A DNA stretch of 64,000 nucleotides from Lactarius indigo (taxonomy: Eukaryota; Basidiomycota; Agaricomycetes; Russulales; Russulaceae), in NCBI GenBank assembly GCA_025766275.1, contig JAFKAC010000152.1:1-64000 (forward strand), in the 5' to 3' direction. Positions 1 through 12,657 of the stretch are shown here, one piece after another. The translations under genes and the position numbers were made by a program. Each line of letters begins with the position of its first letter. Positions within the stretch are counted from its first letter, which is position 1. The notes below the pieces were generated by a model. That model was not told where the DNA came from. It worked only from the letters and a program-made list of their open reading frames with translations, and ran no database searches.

Positions 1-716
1 TAACTATCAGTAAGCGGGTGAAAGATTTTCGAATGCATAACGTACGCTGAGAATGATCTGAAGCTGCATTAGGTGGACGTAACGTGAGTGGCTACGGAGG
101 CAAGATTGTTCAGGGGGGACGTACGTTCAGGGCCCTGAGGTGCCGATCAGGAACGACTAAACTGCCCCAAAATGATCACTCACCACATACTGTACGCCAG
201 GTTTTCGACATTGCCAAAATTCAAGACGAGATACCTAGTATAGTGAGCACGCGTAGGACAGTGTACGCGTCGCAGTCTCACCAGTAGATCGCATAGGCAC
301 ATATAATTGTGTGCAAGGCATCCAAGAATCTAGCGAAAACATTGTAACTTGGGCGAATTGGAACTTGAGCAAGGTTACGCACGTTACGAATGCAACGAGG
401 AACTTGAGAAACCTTGAGTCTCTATTCCGATAGTTCCTGTGACGAGTCAGTTTGCTGCGTCCGGAGATAAGAACCGGTTACCAGAAGTATATCCATCTAC
501 GGGAACAATAAATTTGGCAAATCAGCGCGAGAAAGAAAAACGCTTCACTCGAACTCACGTCTGCGCAATTGTCAAACCAAGGAGCCTACAAATTCAATAG
601 CTCAGGAGAATAGCGGCAAAGAAGCACCCAAGGAGGACTCACGCAGTACTGACAAGCAGCCCGACAAAAGCAGCGCCGAAGGAATTGCGGATGTCGAAAA
701 CAGGAGAGCCAGGCAT
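1..716 (-). CDS. DUF6534-type membrane protein, array copy 1 (partial)
   Basis: This is the 5' part of a multi-exon gene; the 3' part lies outside the window. The start at 716 opens with MPGSPVFDIRNSFGAAFVGL, the usual amino-terminal helix of basidiomycete DUF6534 proteins. A membrane exon with KFLVAFVTCVTLLKFQFAQ lies around 350-440 (minus) and matches the same exon in the three other copies. DUF6534 proteins are predicted seven-helix membrane proteins of unknown function, common as lineage-specific tandem families in agaricomycetes. Exon limits are inferred from GT-AG sites and comparison among copies. Integrity cannot be judged because the gene is cut. Confidence 0.7.
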
Positions 717-745
717 GTTGATGGAATCAAGTTGTGGTCGCGGGG

Positions 746-756
746 TATATATATAA
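746..756 (-). promoter_or_regulatory. TATA box of DUF6534 copy 1
   Basis: On the minus strand TTATATATATA lies about 30 nt before the start codon at 716. Equivalent TATA runs lie 33-50 nt before the starts of copy 2 (5854-5860) and copy 4 (16791-16796). In copy 3 the position reads GGATAAGG and no TATA remains. Confidence 0.55.
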
Positions 757-2824
757 GGACTCACCTCAATTAAGTTATGGGTAGAGAGAACTATAGAAGA
801 CAAAGAAAATGAAATAGACTGGGCTGCCAGGGGGTGAACGCGAGGCCGTCGCCTGTGAAAACTTGGATGTTGGTTTCATCATTTCCGATTATCGGCAGAA
901 GTGATCGCCCTGCTAGCCAAGACCGGTAATTTTTGATGAAATCTTCGGTGTCGGCCAACTTTGGCCTGCTTGGTGCTTTGACATTCTGACCACATTGACT
1001 TCCGGTAAAATAATAAACCACCGTCTGTACATATCCCTTCAGTCAGGGATCTCTCTTTGAGGTCCGATCGACAGGAAATAACGCATATATTTTTTTGTCT
1101 GTCTCGCCTCTTTTTTTGGTAATCTCGGCAAATATGTCAATGGGAGTTCCCGAAACTCCACTCGCTAGTAAAACATGAATACTTCGGTGTTAGCCAACCT
1201 TAGCGCTTTGGCATTCTGACTATATCGACGTTCTATTGGCTTCTCTGCACTGCGCTCCTCCAGTTGGTCTTCTACTGTGTTTGTATGTCCAAAGGCCTGA
1301 AACCGAGTTGTGGTGCGCTTCCACCCGGTTTCCTTTGAGCAGCACTGGCACTGGCAGCCGCAATCATAGCGTTCCCCCACTCCGCCCTCAGCACATCTCG
1401 TTTTCATCCCTCAGTATATTATTGTTATTGCGGTGAAAATGTGAACAAACATTCCATCACTCATGGCGGAAATTAACCGGTCAGTCTCCCTGTTTCTTCG
1501 TCCCAACAGACACTGAATGACGAAACACGTTTCTTTACAATTATCCAGCTGCTACTCTATCGTTTTCCCCAGTCGCTTCTGTACCCGTTTTCATGTTCTG
1601 TGCCCCCCTCATCGACGCACACCAACGGCGACGACTTCAACGTAAGCACAAGACGGTGTTCATCTTGTCGAGCAGCTACAACTGTTAACTCTCATTTTGT
1701 TTTCCGTGAAAACATACACTGTCCGACTCTGAGAATCTCTTACCACGACTACGACAGGAATCTTTCACGCACAATATCACCTCTTTCTGTCTCTTAACAT
1801 CTACTCTCTGTGCAAGCAGGGTTTCAGTCGACACCTACTGCCTCAGGGAAAAGCTCTGAAACGCCAGGTTGTTCCGAGCCGGCCTTGTTCTTGAGCGCCT
1901 TCGGCGCTACTGAGCCCCGTCTTCTCCCGCTGATCACATTCTCAGATGGGGCTGGAAGAGACTACAGTATTTGGAGAATCTCCGAATAATGTGAAGTCCG
2001 TGTCTGAGTTTTCTTTTTCTTTTCTCAAGACCCCCAAGAAAGAGTAATTTCAACGTCGTGTAAGATTTGAATCGTTCACTGACCGGCCCGCGCTCAATGT
2101 TGCAAGTGTGCGTGTCTCCAATAAACCCACGCAACTGGCCGCTTTTTCTTCATCACGGCTGTCGAGACATGAATGCATGAACCTTCGCCTTGTCTTCCGG
2201 TGCAGACACAGACACGCCCTCCGATGCTGCGCCACCACCTGCGCCAATTCATTGTACGTCTCCAATGTTGTCTATGACCCGTCGACGAGTTCGACGGAAT
2301 GTCATCCACAGCCGGAATTCCCATCGTGCGCCTCGTCGGGACGAGGGAATCTTGCGTCGCCTCGACACATTGGTTCTGTGACTTTGGTGGTGGGAAGTTG
2401 CTGCATGAGGCTCTCACAGAGACCGCGTGTGGAACCCTCGATGAGCACCGTAGCCCTTGCACGCCCACTCCAGTGTCGAAAACTCAGCTTGAAAGGGCAC
2501 CCCTGTTCATCGCGTAGGCGGCTGCCCAGGTTGTGAGGAGAGCGGCGGGGTATCTGGGGATGTGATACGAGGGTGCGGAGACTCACATCGCGAAGAAGTC
2601 AGTGGCCGCTGACGGTATCTGCTACAAAACCATACCGGAAAGACGTACCTTGCCAAGTTCTCCCTTGAGACGCACTTCCTCTTTCTCTCGACTGGGACCT
2701 CCCCCATCCGGTGGAGAATCTGTGCAGGAACTCCTAGGTAGGGATACTAGAATGTGTCGGTAAAGCGGTCTCGCCCATGAACCGATTTTTAGGATCGCAC
2801 TCCCAATGATTCAATGAAGAGGTA

Positions 2825-2851
2825 TACAGTACAGTACAGTACAGTACAGTA
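2825..2851. repeat. Pentanucleotide microsatellite (TACAG)n
   Basis: About five tandem TACAG units. The array is absent from the homologous place in spacer 2, so it arose after the duplication. Confidence 0.85.
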
Positions 2852-3755
2852 ATGTCCCGGGTTGTGCGGAACTTCGAGTCGGGGATGGGGAAGCAGGGTA
2901 GTAGTAGGGTAATACGTGTTGGTGTCCATGGACCCACCGCATAGCAACAGATAACGAGCCCGTTGTGCTTCAAGATTATTGTGTTCACGAAGCACGCAAT
3001 ACGCGTCCCGCGTCTTCTCCTAATTGTGTCGTCATAGGTATAAAGGCAAGCGGCGCTGTGCAAGCACTTTCCTGGGTGATCGCCACTCTATAGGAAGAGA
3101 TACCGGCCCTGTGCACGAGAAAAGAGCCGTATCCAGAGGTGTCTCATAACAACGAGACGACTCAGGGCCAATCAGTCGAAGGAGCGTGACAAAGATGGGC
3201 CTCAACGTCTGAGACGAGGACTCGAGGAGCATCCGGGTTGACTTGTTCAGAAGGCGAAAATGTCCTGAGAGCATAGGCGAGAATGAAGAATGGTAGGTGA
3301 GTTTAAAGAATTGCGCTTGGTAGGGGTGGAAGACAAGAACGTGAACGTGAAACTCGCGCATATCGGAAAGGACATTGAGGGCGACGAGGTCTCGAAAGTT
3401 CGTTGTGCCCATGTAGACCAAGGGTGGGAATATTCGTATTGTGGCTGCCACTGCAGTGAACGTCCTGATCAACTCCGAGTCGTGGCATCACTCGCTATTT
3501 GGGTACAGTAGTGTATTGATAGGAAGAGGCGGGTTGCGTCAGGAGTACTACAAGCGTAACGAGAGGTCCAAGAACTACTTCTATGAACAATCTGCAGCAC
3601 CCCACCCCGGGACCGAGCCATGGTCGTGCCAAGACTCTACTAGTATGCGGTCGGTTCCGGCGTTTGAGCTTGGCTTTGCAAAGGGGTGATCATTGCGTCC
3701 TAGAGATAAAATGAGTACCAATCTGGGATGGGAGTCGCGAGTAGGTGAAGAAGTA

Positions 3756-5808
3756 TCATACCGGTTTCGGAACTTCGAAAGTTGGTTCTTCAAGTTCGCC
3801 ATGGTCAGATTTGGATTTGTTCCGCCCATAGTCCAATGTAGTGGAACGGTGGACAGAGACAGAAACACCGCCCTCACTCAATGGCCCACTGGCAACTCGG
3901 ATGGAAGACAAGTTGTATGCGTTATCTGGCTTCCCATGGTTTGACCGGTCACGGACGTGGTCCCGACTATTCAACCTGAACAGGGATACGGTCAGAAGCC
4001 AAACTCGCGGTTACACACCAAATGGACACCTCACATCGCGAGCAAAGAATTTACATAGCCTACGGGACAGCGTCAGTTGGCCGTCTCTGCACCAGACTCG
4101 GAGACGATCGTAAACCTACATTTGCTCATCACCCAGGAAAATGCCATCCAAATTAGAGAGGACGGAAAAACTATGAACTGGTCATGAAATAAGAATTTCA
4201 TATGGGAAAGATTGCACTGGAAATCCCTTACGCTAACAGTCGTGGCAAGACCAAGGAGGCTGCTTAAGTTAGTTTTAGGTCATTGATCGGTGTAGACGAG
4301 AAACACACCCCGTCAGTAAACCCGAATTGATGCTGTAAGCCATCAAGGTCACGAGTACAGAATCAGTTCTGTGCATGGACGTCAGCTAGGGTCTATGGTA
4401 TAAGTATCAAAAAATGAGCTTACCTCGCGAACCCGGTCCTCCTACGGTAGAGAGACCAACACATCGACGCAGCGACCAAGATGTCCCCCAAAGTAACTGT
4501 GCCCAATACTACATATGTCGACCACTATTAAGCCGTTAGCATGCGTAAATGTGGTATAAGTCGAAACGTACAACTAAGGAATGAGCACTGGTGAATTGCT
4601 TGAGAGAGAACCTAACGACAGGTGTCAGTTTATTTGGTACATCCAAGAGGAACTATACTTGCTGTTTTGCAGTGAAAACTAGCCAAGCAAAGTTTGAAAA
4701 CAACTCGCAGACGAAACGGTAAACGCAAAGCAAGGAACTCACAAATTCCGATGGCTAAAAGGTGCGAGGGAAGGTGATTAAGAATGTACTTCCTAGGGGG
4801 TAACAAGAGGACTTACCGGAACTAGTGACGACTAACACCACCTGAGAAACCACTTTCAGCGGTGCTTCGGTAAGTCAACTATAATCACTTACGATGAGGA
4901 TCGGACAGATAAGACTTTGGCTCACTGGTAGAGAACCAAATTGTGGCTTGGAAGTACAGTAAATGAAAAACGAAAAACTCACCGACGTAGACTCGTCTTG
5001 CATAATAACTACGCCATGTCAGGACAAATAGTAAGTTAGAAATAGTAAAAGACGAACAGCTCTACGGAGCAGCCCACAATGATCTACGGCGATTGACAGT
5101 AAGTAGGTGAAAGGTTTCAGAGTGCATAATCATAATGTACACCGAGAATGATCTGAAGCTGCATCAGGAGGATGTAGAGTGAGTGGCCAGAGGTAATGTA
5201 GTTCGGGGTGACGTACGTTCAGGGCCCTGAGGTACAAATCAGAAACGCCCAATGCCTCAGAGTGATCACTCACCACATGCTATCCTCCAAGCTTTCGACA
5301 TTGCCGAAATTCAAGACGAGATACCTAGTATAGTGAGCAGGCGTGGGACAGTGTGCGCGTCGCGGTCTTACCAGTAGATCGCATATGCGCACATGACTGT
5401 GTGCGAGGTATCCAAGAATCTAGTGAAAATATTGCGACTTGGGCGAACTGGAACTCGAGAAAGACTACGCACGCTACGAATCCAATGAAGGACTTGAGAA
5501 ACCTTGAGTCTCTATTCCGATAGTTCCTGTGACGAGTTAGTTTGCTTGGATCCGGAGATAAGGACCGGCTACCAGAAGTATATCCATCTACGAGAACAGA
5601 AGATCTGGAAAGTCAGGGCGAGAAAGGAGAGCGCGTTCACACGAGCTCACGTCTGCGCAATTGTCAAACCAAAGAGTCTGCAAGTTCAATAGCTCAGGAG
5701 ATAGCGGCAAAGAAGCGCCCAAACGAAGACTCACGCCGTACTGACAAGTAGCCCGACAAAAGCAGCGCCGAAGGAATTGCGGATGTCGACGACAGGAGAG
5801 CCAGACAT
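3756..5808 (-). CDS. DUF6534-type membrane protein, array copy 2 (multi-exon)
   Basis: Start ATG at 5808 reads MSGSPVVDIRNSFGAAFVGL; exon 1 ends near 5735 at a GTGAGT donor. Later pieces on the minus strand fit the family in order: an LFGLTIAQ helix, the KxFxxFVxCVxFLEFQFAQ helix near 5370-5500, SYYARRVYV before a GTGAGT donor near 4980, MCWSLYRRRTGFAR near 4450, TDSVLVTLMAYSINSGLLTG near 4340, then YVNSLLAM and LNSRDHVRDRS near 3930-4060. The gene ends with KPV and a TGA at 3756. Copies 3 and 4 end in the same way. The product is predicted to be a seven-helix integral membrane protein of unknown function. Not every exon joint was resolved, so full integrity is unproven. Confidence 0.72.
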
Positions 5809-7730
5809 GTTGAGTTGATGGAATCAAGCTAGGTTTGTTCTCGGGGGATATAGATATATAAGGGCCCGCCTCGAATAAATTATTGGTAACGAGAACTAGA
5901 AGTAAAAAAAGGCAGTGCTGCCAGGGGGGTGACAACGTGAAACCATCGCAATAGAACCGTTGGATGTGGGGGGGAGGGGCGATCGTTTCATCATTTTCCG
6001 ATTTTCGGCAGAAGTGAATCTGTCTTCTTGTCCGTGCTGGCCGTTAGATCTAAGCTTGGATCTAGGATGATTTTTCGGGGTCAGCCAATCTTGGCCCGCT
6101 TAGCGCTTTGGCATTCTGACTACTTTGACGTTCGGTAGAACGATAAATTACCGCTGGTACATTTTGGCTCCAGTTGTGCAGGTTAGGGATCTCTCCTTGT
6201 GTTTCCATTGAAAAGCTGAGTTAACTCGTTCTCGGAGTACTATGTACCATGTTGGTGATGTTATTTTCGCTTGCAGAGCTGGTGGTAGTGGGAATTAGGC
6301 GAGGTAACGCAGGTATTTGAAACGTCGGTCTGTCCCGGACCGGCCTTGTTCTTTCTTGAGCCGGAGAACTGCCAGCTCAGCCCCGTCTTCCCCGCTGATC
6401 ACATCAAGGATCACATTGTCAGATGGGAGAGAACAATTGCAGGGCGTCGTATAATATTTCCATCGCTCGCTGACCGGCCCATGATCAAAGTAACGAGTGT
6501 GCATGTTTCCAACAAACCTACGCAATCGGCCGCTGTTTCTTCTTTACGTCAATCAAGATAGGAACGTGCATGAGCCTTCGCCTTATCTTCCCGTGCAGAC
6601 AAATATACCCCCTCCGACGCTGCACCACCACCTGCGCTAATTCACTGCATGTCTCCGATGTTGTCTCTGGCTCGCTAACGAGTTCTGCGGAATGTCGTCC
6701 ACAGCCGGAAACCCCACTGGGCGCCTTGGCGGCGTGAGGGAATCTTGTATCCGTCGGCGCTTTGGTTCTTTGGCTTGGTGGTAGGAAGTGATGCGCGATG
6801 CTCTCACAGAGGCCACGTGGAACCCTCAATGAACCCCTTGGCCGTTGTGCGCCCAACTCCAATGTCGAAATTCGACAAGAAAGGGCGTGTCTATTCACCG
6901 TGTGGGGAACTGCCTGGGTCGTGGGGCGAGCTGTGGGGGACGTGGGCATGCGATGCGAGGGTACGGAGACTCACACCACGAAGTCGTCAATGACGGTACC
7001 CGATACGAAACCCTACCGGAAAGATGCACGTTCTTAGAACACGTTCTGACCTACCTTCCCAAATTCTCCCTTTGGGTACACTCCTTCTTTCTCTCGACTG
7101 GGATCGTCTCTGTCCTGCGGTGGGTGTATGCGGGCACGCTTTTGAATAGGGACAGAATGTGTCTGCCTCGTCCAATAACCAATTTTTGAGATCCCATTTC
7201 CCGACTAAAAGACGTATAGGGAAGTACAGGTCGTGCGGAACTTGGAGCCGAGGACCGGGAAGCAGGGGTCATACGTGTTGGTGTCCATAGACTACTGCAT
7301 GACAACAGACGACGAGCCAGATCGTTGGAACCGACCCAACTCGGCTGTGCTTCAAGTTTATTTCGTTCAGGAAGCCAGTATAGTGATACGTATCCGCCCG
7401 ACCGTCAACGCCCAATGCCTCACGCATCTTCTCCTGCTTGTGTCGTGCACAGAAGCAGGCGGTGCTATGTCTCGCAGCAACGAGACGACTCGAGGCTAGC
7501 GTACTAGCAAATGACGACGGCCTTAACGAGTGGTAGTGGGAGACAGACGGAAACCCTGACTAGTAGTCGAGTCTACCTTTGACACGTAGAGGATGGCACA
7601 ACCACTGGAAGGAGCGTTATAAAGGTAGGCCATTGGCAGGCCTCCATGTCTGAGACTAGGAGCACCAGGGTTGACTTGCCCAGAAGAAGATTAACGCAGA
7701 TGTGAAGCTTGCGCACGTCGGAAAGAGCAC
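5809..7730. repeat. Spacer 2 of the DUF6534 array
   Basis: No gene is recognised. It holds the promoter side of copy 2 (TATA at 5854-5860, minus) and matches spacer 1 over much of its length. It is interrupted at 7731 by the inverted-repeat element and resumes at 10229. Confidence 0.55.
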
Positions 7731-7765
7731 ATCAGGAAAAACCTCCCGCGCTAGCGAGAGATAAT
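7731..7765 (+). repeat. Left terminal inverted repeat
   Basis: Perfect inverted match to 10194-10228 over all 35 positions. Confidence 0.95.
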
Positions 7766-10193
7766 TTATCGATAATTGCGATAATTTATTGAAATTATCG
7801 AATTATCTCGATTATCATGCATTATGTTGCCCCCCCATAATTTATCGATAATCCTCGCGATAATTCGTGATAATCCTGGATAATGGGCAGATATTTTCGA
7901 ATAAATTATCGATAATCAATCTTTGGATTATCTCAATTATCAAGCGTCCAAATGTGATTCAAATTCTCGATTATTCAAATTAAATAATGTGATGATAATG
8001 TACAGCAGGCACGATAGCACATGTGAGTAGACAACAACCGTGGCATGGTTCTGAGCGCCATGTTGGTGTGGCGGGGTCCTGAGCGCCGCATTGGTGTCAC
8101 GGTGGGGCTGGCACGAGGCAGGTTGGCGTGTGGGGGCCTGTGCTGTGTCGGGGTGTCGTCACGCCGTGTTTAGACGGCATCACGGCAAGGCTTGCGGGGA
8201 ACAGGTTGCGCTCTGGTAGGTCTTGCGCACCGCGTTGGGGGTGGCACCGGGGAAGATTGGCACCGTGGTGGGTCTTGCATGTCGTGATGGCGCAGCGTTA
8301 GTACAGGTCTTGAGCTGTGGCGGGATGGTAGTGGTGGACTGGCGAAGGGTGGAAGCAGGGCCAATGTGTAGCGAGGCGGCAAAGGCGGGGACTTACAAGG
8401 CTTGAAGCTTGAAGAGCGAGGCACAGGGCAAGAGTCGTGAGATTCGATATAAAACAAAACAAAAAGAACTTATCTTAATGCACTGGGTCGAAGCCCAGTT
8501 CATTGTCAGCCACGTTCGTGACCATCACAGTTGTGAGCCTCATGTCATCGTCATCGTTGTCGCTGGTGTTGGTGTCGTCGAGTCTCATCGCCATCGTCCT
8601 TGTCATTGCACCATCGTTGTCGGGGTGGGAATTTGCACGCCGTATTTGGGTGGTGTCACGATGGGGCTTGCGTGTCGCGGTGGGGTGGCGGTGGGGGAGG
8701 GACTTGCATGTGGTGAGGGATGGAGGCGGGAGGGGGGGGGGGGGGGGGGGCACGAGACACTGATGTGTGCGAGGCAGCGGCCGCGGTGACGTGGCTCTGT
8801 AACACAGTGAGCACCAGTGCGAAACGATGTGAAACCAAAAAAAAAAAAAAAAACTGAAGTCGAAGATTCCACGCAGCTATTCGAGTATGTGCGCATAAAG
8901 TCGACACACACCATCTGCGTGAGGTTTGTACCGTCAGTTTTGAAGAATAGACTGGTGAAAGAATGAGAGAAAAAAACCCACCAGCCTCTGTGTTCGCGTT
9001 CAAATCAACCGGTCAACGTTCCGTTCAACCAACGTCTGGTGGCACAACTTCCCACGCCACATATTAAAGCTCCGCCCGACGTTTTTTTTTGCCCAAGTCG
9101 ACTCAAGTGCGTGTTTCAACGCGTAACTTACTGACATTAATTCCAGGCCTTCCCACTGCCACCGCACACTGCACAACCATGGGCCATCCACTGGTCTCTG
9201 ATGCCGCCGCCCCAGTGATGTCACATCACCAAGTTCACTGTAGGTCTTTTAATCTCGCTCACTCACTCTCCTTTCACTAACCCTCTGGCACAACAACTAC
9301 TGCCACCGCCGGTCCCACCCTCGCACGTGGACCCCAAATAGCTACAGCCACCGCCTAGGGCCAATCCGAGCCCTGCGCAATGACGCGGCACTGCAGGGTG
9401 TGCATCACAAGTAGCGACAAGTGCGACGAGGGCAGTTGTGGGGTGATATAGCGACAGCAGCTGGGCAGCAATGACCCTGACTGCAATGACCAGGGCCATG
9501 ACGAGGCGACTCCAACAACGGCAGCTGGGCGGCGACGAGCCCAACCTCAACAATGATGGCGGCGGCTGTGCAGGTACGACCCTGACCCCGATCATCACGA
9601 ACATGACGGCAGCGGCGGAGGGCTGAGCTCTGCAATGACGACCGCGACAATGACAATGGTAGCGGTGGCGGCACCTAGGCGGCGACGACCCCGACGAAGC
9701 GACTGCAACAGCAAGATCTGCGGCTGTAGCAGCTGGGGTGGTGACTGACCACAACCCCGATCGTGATGACCACGAACATAACAAAGAAAACCCTACTACG
9801 ACGACAGCAGCAACGGACGGCGGCGGGATGGCAGCGGGGACAGTAGGGTTGGCGACAGCAATGCCATCATTCATGCAATATTCATGCCCTCACTCGTGGT
9901 TATGTACTTCGTGTGTTTGACTACAGTGACGTGCAAGCAAGCCCTGGCCTATGATTTTGTGAAGCCCAGGCCCTCTCAAGCCAGGCAGCAAATAACTAGA
10001 ACCAGTGACCAAGATAACTTACATACCTCAGATTTTTGTCATAACCCTCCCTTGAATTCAAGCTTGAACTTCCCATTATCTTCCCGTTATCATTATATTA
10101 TCTCATAAGCGATTATAGTGTCATTACTAGTGATTATCGCCAATTACTAGTACGCCACCCGCATTATCCTAATTATTACTAATTTAGCGTGGC

Positions 10194-10228
10194 ATTATCT
10201 CTCGCTAGCGCGGGAGGTTTTTCCTGAT
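10194..10228 (-). repeat. Right terminal inverted repeat
   Basis: Reverse complement of 7731-7765 without mismatch. The flanking sequence resumes homology with spacer 1 within a few bases. Confidence 0.95.
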
Positions 10229-10562
10229 GGCCATTGAGGATGACGACCAGAAGGTCTCGAAAGTTCGTTGTAGACCAAATGTAGGAATACTCATACTGTG
10301 ATTGAACGTCCGGGTCAACTCGCAACACCGCTCACTACTTGAGTACGATAATGTGACGTATCGACAGGAAGAGGCTGGCTGAGTCAGGAGGACAAGGGTA
10401 ACGAGAAGTCCAAGAACTACCTCTATGACAGCAATCAGCGGTGCCCCCCCACAACCGTGCCAAGACCCTACGCGCTCGATTCCGAATAAACTTGGCTTTG
10501 AAAAGGGACGATGCTAGCATCCTGCAGATAAAGTAAGTATCAATCTGGGAGTAGGTAAAGTA
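10229..10562. repeat. Spacer 2, part distal to the inserted element
   Basis: Homologous to about 3376-3755 in spacer 1, including the shared phrase TCTCGAAAGTTCGTTGT. No gene is seen; this is the 3' flank of DUF6534 copy 3. Confidence 0.55.
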
Positions 10563-12657
10563 TCAAACCGGTTTCGGAAATTCCAAAATAGGCTCTACAC
10601 CATGGTCAGAGTTCTTTCCCCCAATTCCCAACGTAGTAGAATGGTGCATGGAGACAGAGACACCAGTTTGTCTAGATTTAGACCCGTAGGCTCCACTTAA
10701 TGGCTCAATTCGGATCGAAGACGGGTTGCGTGCACGATTCAGGTTGACGGTAGTAGTAGACCGGTCACGGACGTAGTCCCGACTGTTCAACCTGGACGTA
10801 GACACAATGAGAAGTCGAACTCGCGATAACGCTCCAAATGGACTCCTTACAGGGCAAGCAAGGAGTTTACATAGCCTATGGGATAATGTCAGTAGACCAT
10901 CTCTACGCCTGAGACTATTGTGAACATACTCCTACTCATCACCCAGAAAAATGCCAGCCACGTCAAGGAAAAGGGTGAAACTATGAACTAGTCATAAAAA
11001 ATAAGAAAACCTCAAACGGGAAGTTGCTACGGAAATATTTTACGCTGATAGTCATGCCAGTACCAAGGATGCTACTTAAGTTAGTTTTGGGTCATTGGCC
11101 AATGACGACGAGGAAGGAACCCACCACGTCAGTAAACCGCAATTGATACTGTAAACCATCAAGGTCGTGATGATGGAATCAGTTCTGTGCACGAAGGCCG
11201 CACGTCAGCTAGGTCCATTGTATCATGCCAAAATGACGGGAGTGCCTTGCGAACCCGGTCCTCATGCGGTAGAGGGACCGGCACATCGACGCAGCAACCA
11301 ACAGGTCCGCCAAAACGCCTGCGCCCATTCCTGCACAGGAAATCCACTGTTGAGCCGTTAGCGTGCGTGGATATGGTATGGGTCGGAACATACAGTCAAG
11401 GGGTGAAAATTGGAGAACCGCTTGAGGACAGTCCTAAAAGCGGGTCTCAGTTTATTTGATAGGCCCAAGGAGGAACTACGCCTACTCTTTTACGGTAAAA
11501 ACTGGAAAGCAAAGTTTGAAAGTCATCCACGGACGAAACAGTGAACGCAAAGCAGGCAACTCACAAATTCCGAAGACTACAGAGAGTAAATGAAGACAGT
11601 TATGGACCCCCCCCCCCCCAGGGGATAACGAGAGTACTTACAGGAAGCAATAATGACTAACACCACCTGCAAAATCACATTAAGATGTGCTTCGGAAAGT
11701 TTAAAACGATAACCTACAATGAGGAGTGGGCAGACAAGGCTTTGGCTCACTGGTAGAAAATCAAATTGTAGCTCAGAAATGCAGCAAACGACAAACGACA
11801 AAAACATACCAACGTAGACTCGTCTTGCATAATAGCTGCGCCGCGTTAGGATAAATAGCAAGTTAGAAACTAAGCACAAATGACGAACAATTCCACGGAA
11901 GCGCCGACGATGATCTACGGTGATCATCAGTAAGTATGTGACAGATTACTGAATATATACCGTACACTTATTACGATCTGAAACTACATGAGGCGGCCGT
12001 GGAATCGGATGTGGCGTGAGTGGCTATAGAGGTAAGACTATTCAGGGTTACGTACGTTCAGGACCCTGAGGTACGAATCAGACACGACTCAGCTGCTCCA
12101 AAGTGGCCGACTCACCACATACTGGAGCTCAGGTTTTCGAGATTACCAAAATTCAAAACGAGATACCTACTATAATGAGCGCATATAGGATAGAGTGTGT
12201 ATAGCCGTCTCACCAGTAGATCACATAAGCACATAGAATGGCGTGAAAGCCATCCATGATTCTAATCAAAACATTGGAACTTGGACAACCTGGAACTCGA
12301 GTAACATTACGCACGTTACGAATGCGATGAAGAACTTGAGTGTCTTTGGGTCTCTATTCCGGTAGTGCCTGGGACCGATCAGTTTGTTGCACCCGGAGAC
12401 AGTGACCAGTTAGTACCAGAAGTACATCAATCTACAAAAGTGGGAAATTTGGCAAGTTAGCGTTCGAAAGGAGATCGCGTTCACTCGGACTCACGTCTGC
12501 GCAATTGTCAAACCAAAGAGACTACAAGAGAAATAGCTCAAGAGAAACAGCTGTAAAGAAGCGGCGCCCAAGTGAGGACTCACGTAGTACTGACAAGCAG
12601 CCCGATAAAAGCAGCCCCGAAGGAACTGCGGATGTCGACGACAGGAGAGCCAGGCAT
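10563..12657 (-). CDS. DUF6534-type membrane protein, array copy 3 (multi-exon, promoter decayed)
   Basis: The minus-strand start at 12657 reads MPGSPVVDIRSSFGAAFIGL. Family landmarks follow: the FVTCVMLLEFQ helix near 12310, RRSYYARRVYVG near 11820, LLVAASMCRSLYRMRTGFAR near 11230-11290, SRLNSRDYVRDRS near 10780, and the final KPV-TGA at 10563. The KFFIAFVTC exon meets an in-frame TGA at MF(stop) where copy 1 and copy 4 read a serine codon, and the TATA box is missing. This copy may therefore be a pseudogene, though exon joints are not proven. It has the same order, orientation and length as copies 2 and 4. Confidence 0.65.

Larger units (their letters stand above)
717..3755. repeat. Spacer 1 of the DUF6534 array, homologous to spacer 2
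   Basis: No gene is recognised. Much of this DNA matches spacer 2 (5809-7730 and 10229-10562) with many substitutions and small indels. Clear matches are 1880-2700 with 6330-7040, 2870-3030 with 7236-7445, and 3170-3360 with 7600-7730. This shows that gene plus spacer were duplicated as one unit. Short ORFs on both strands look like chance or decayed coding sequence; around 2200-2280 a proline/alanine-rich reading frame is partly kept between the two copies. Confidence 0.6.
7731..10228. mobile_element. Non-autonomous DNA transposon with 35-bp TIRs and GATAAT subterminal repeats
   Basis: The ends 7731-7765 and 10194-10228 are perfect 35-bp inverted repeats, starting ATCAGGAAAAACCTCCCGCG. The 250 bp inside the left end and 130 bp inside the right end are packed with GATAAT/ATTATC motifs, typical of transposase-binding subterminal repeats in hAT-like and related elements. 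The interior is strand-biased: G-rich degenerate repeats at about 8037-8720, a run of 19 G (8732-8750) and a run of 17 A (8837-8853). No transposase was found. The element sits in a sequence otherwise homologous to about 3360-3400 of spacer 1, which lacks it. No clear target duplication was seen, so the superfamily is unassigned. Confidence 0.85.

Noticed and set aside
1..5100. The 4-5 kb repeats in the first 17 kb as a degenerate transposon or LTR
   Set aside because: Reading the minus strand shows a conserved multi-exon membrane-protein gene in each unit with a TATA box at its 5' side, so this is a tandem gene family.
8732..8750. 19-G run as an origin or telomere-like sequence
   Set aside because: It is a single homopolymer inside a transposon with no telomeric period; it is simple slippage.
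9263..9874. 203-codon minus-strand ORF in the TIR element
   Set aside because: It is alanine/valine/proline-rich low-complexity sequence produced by GC-rich repeats, with no domain; it is not supported as a gene.
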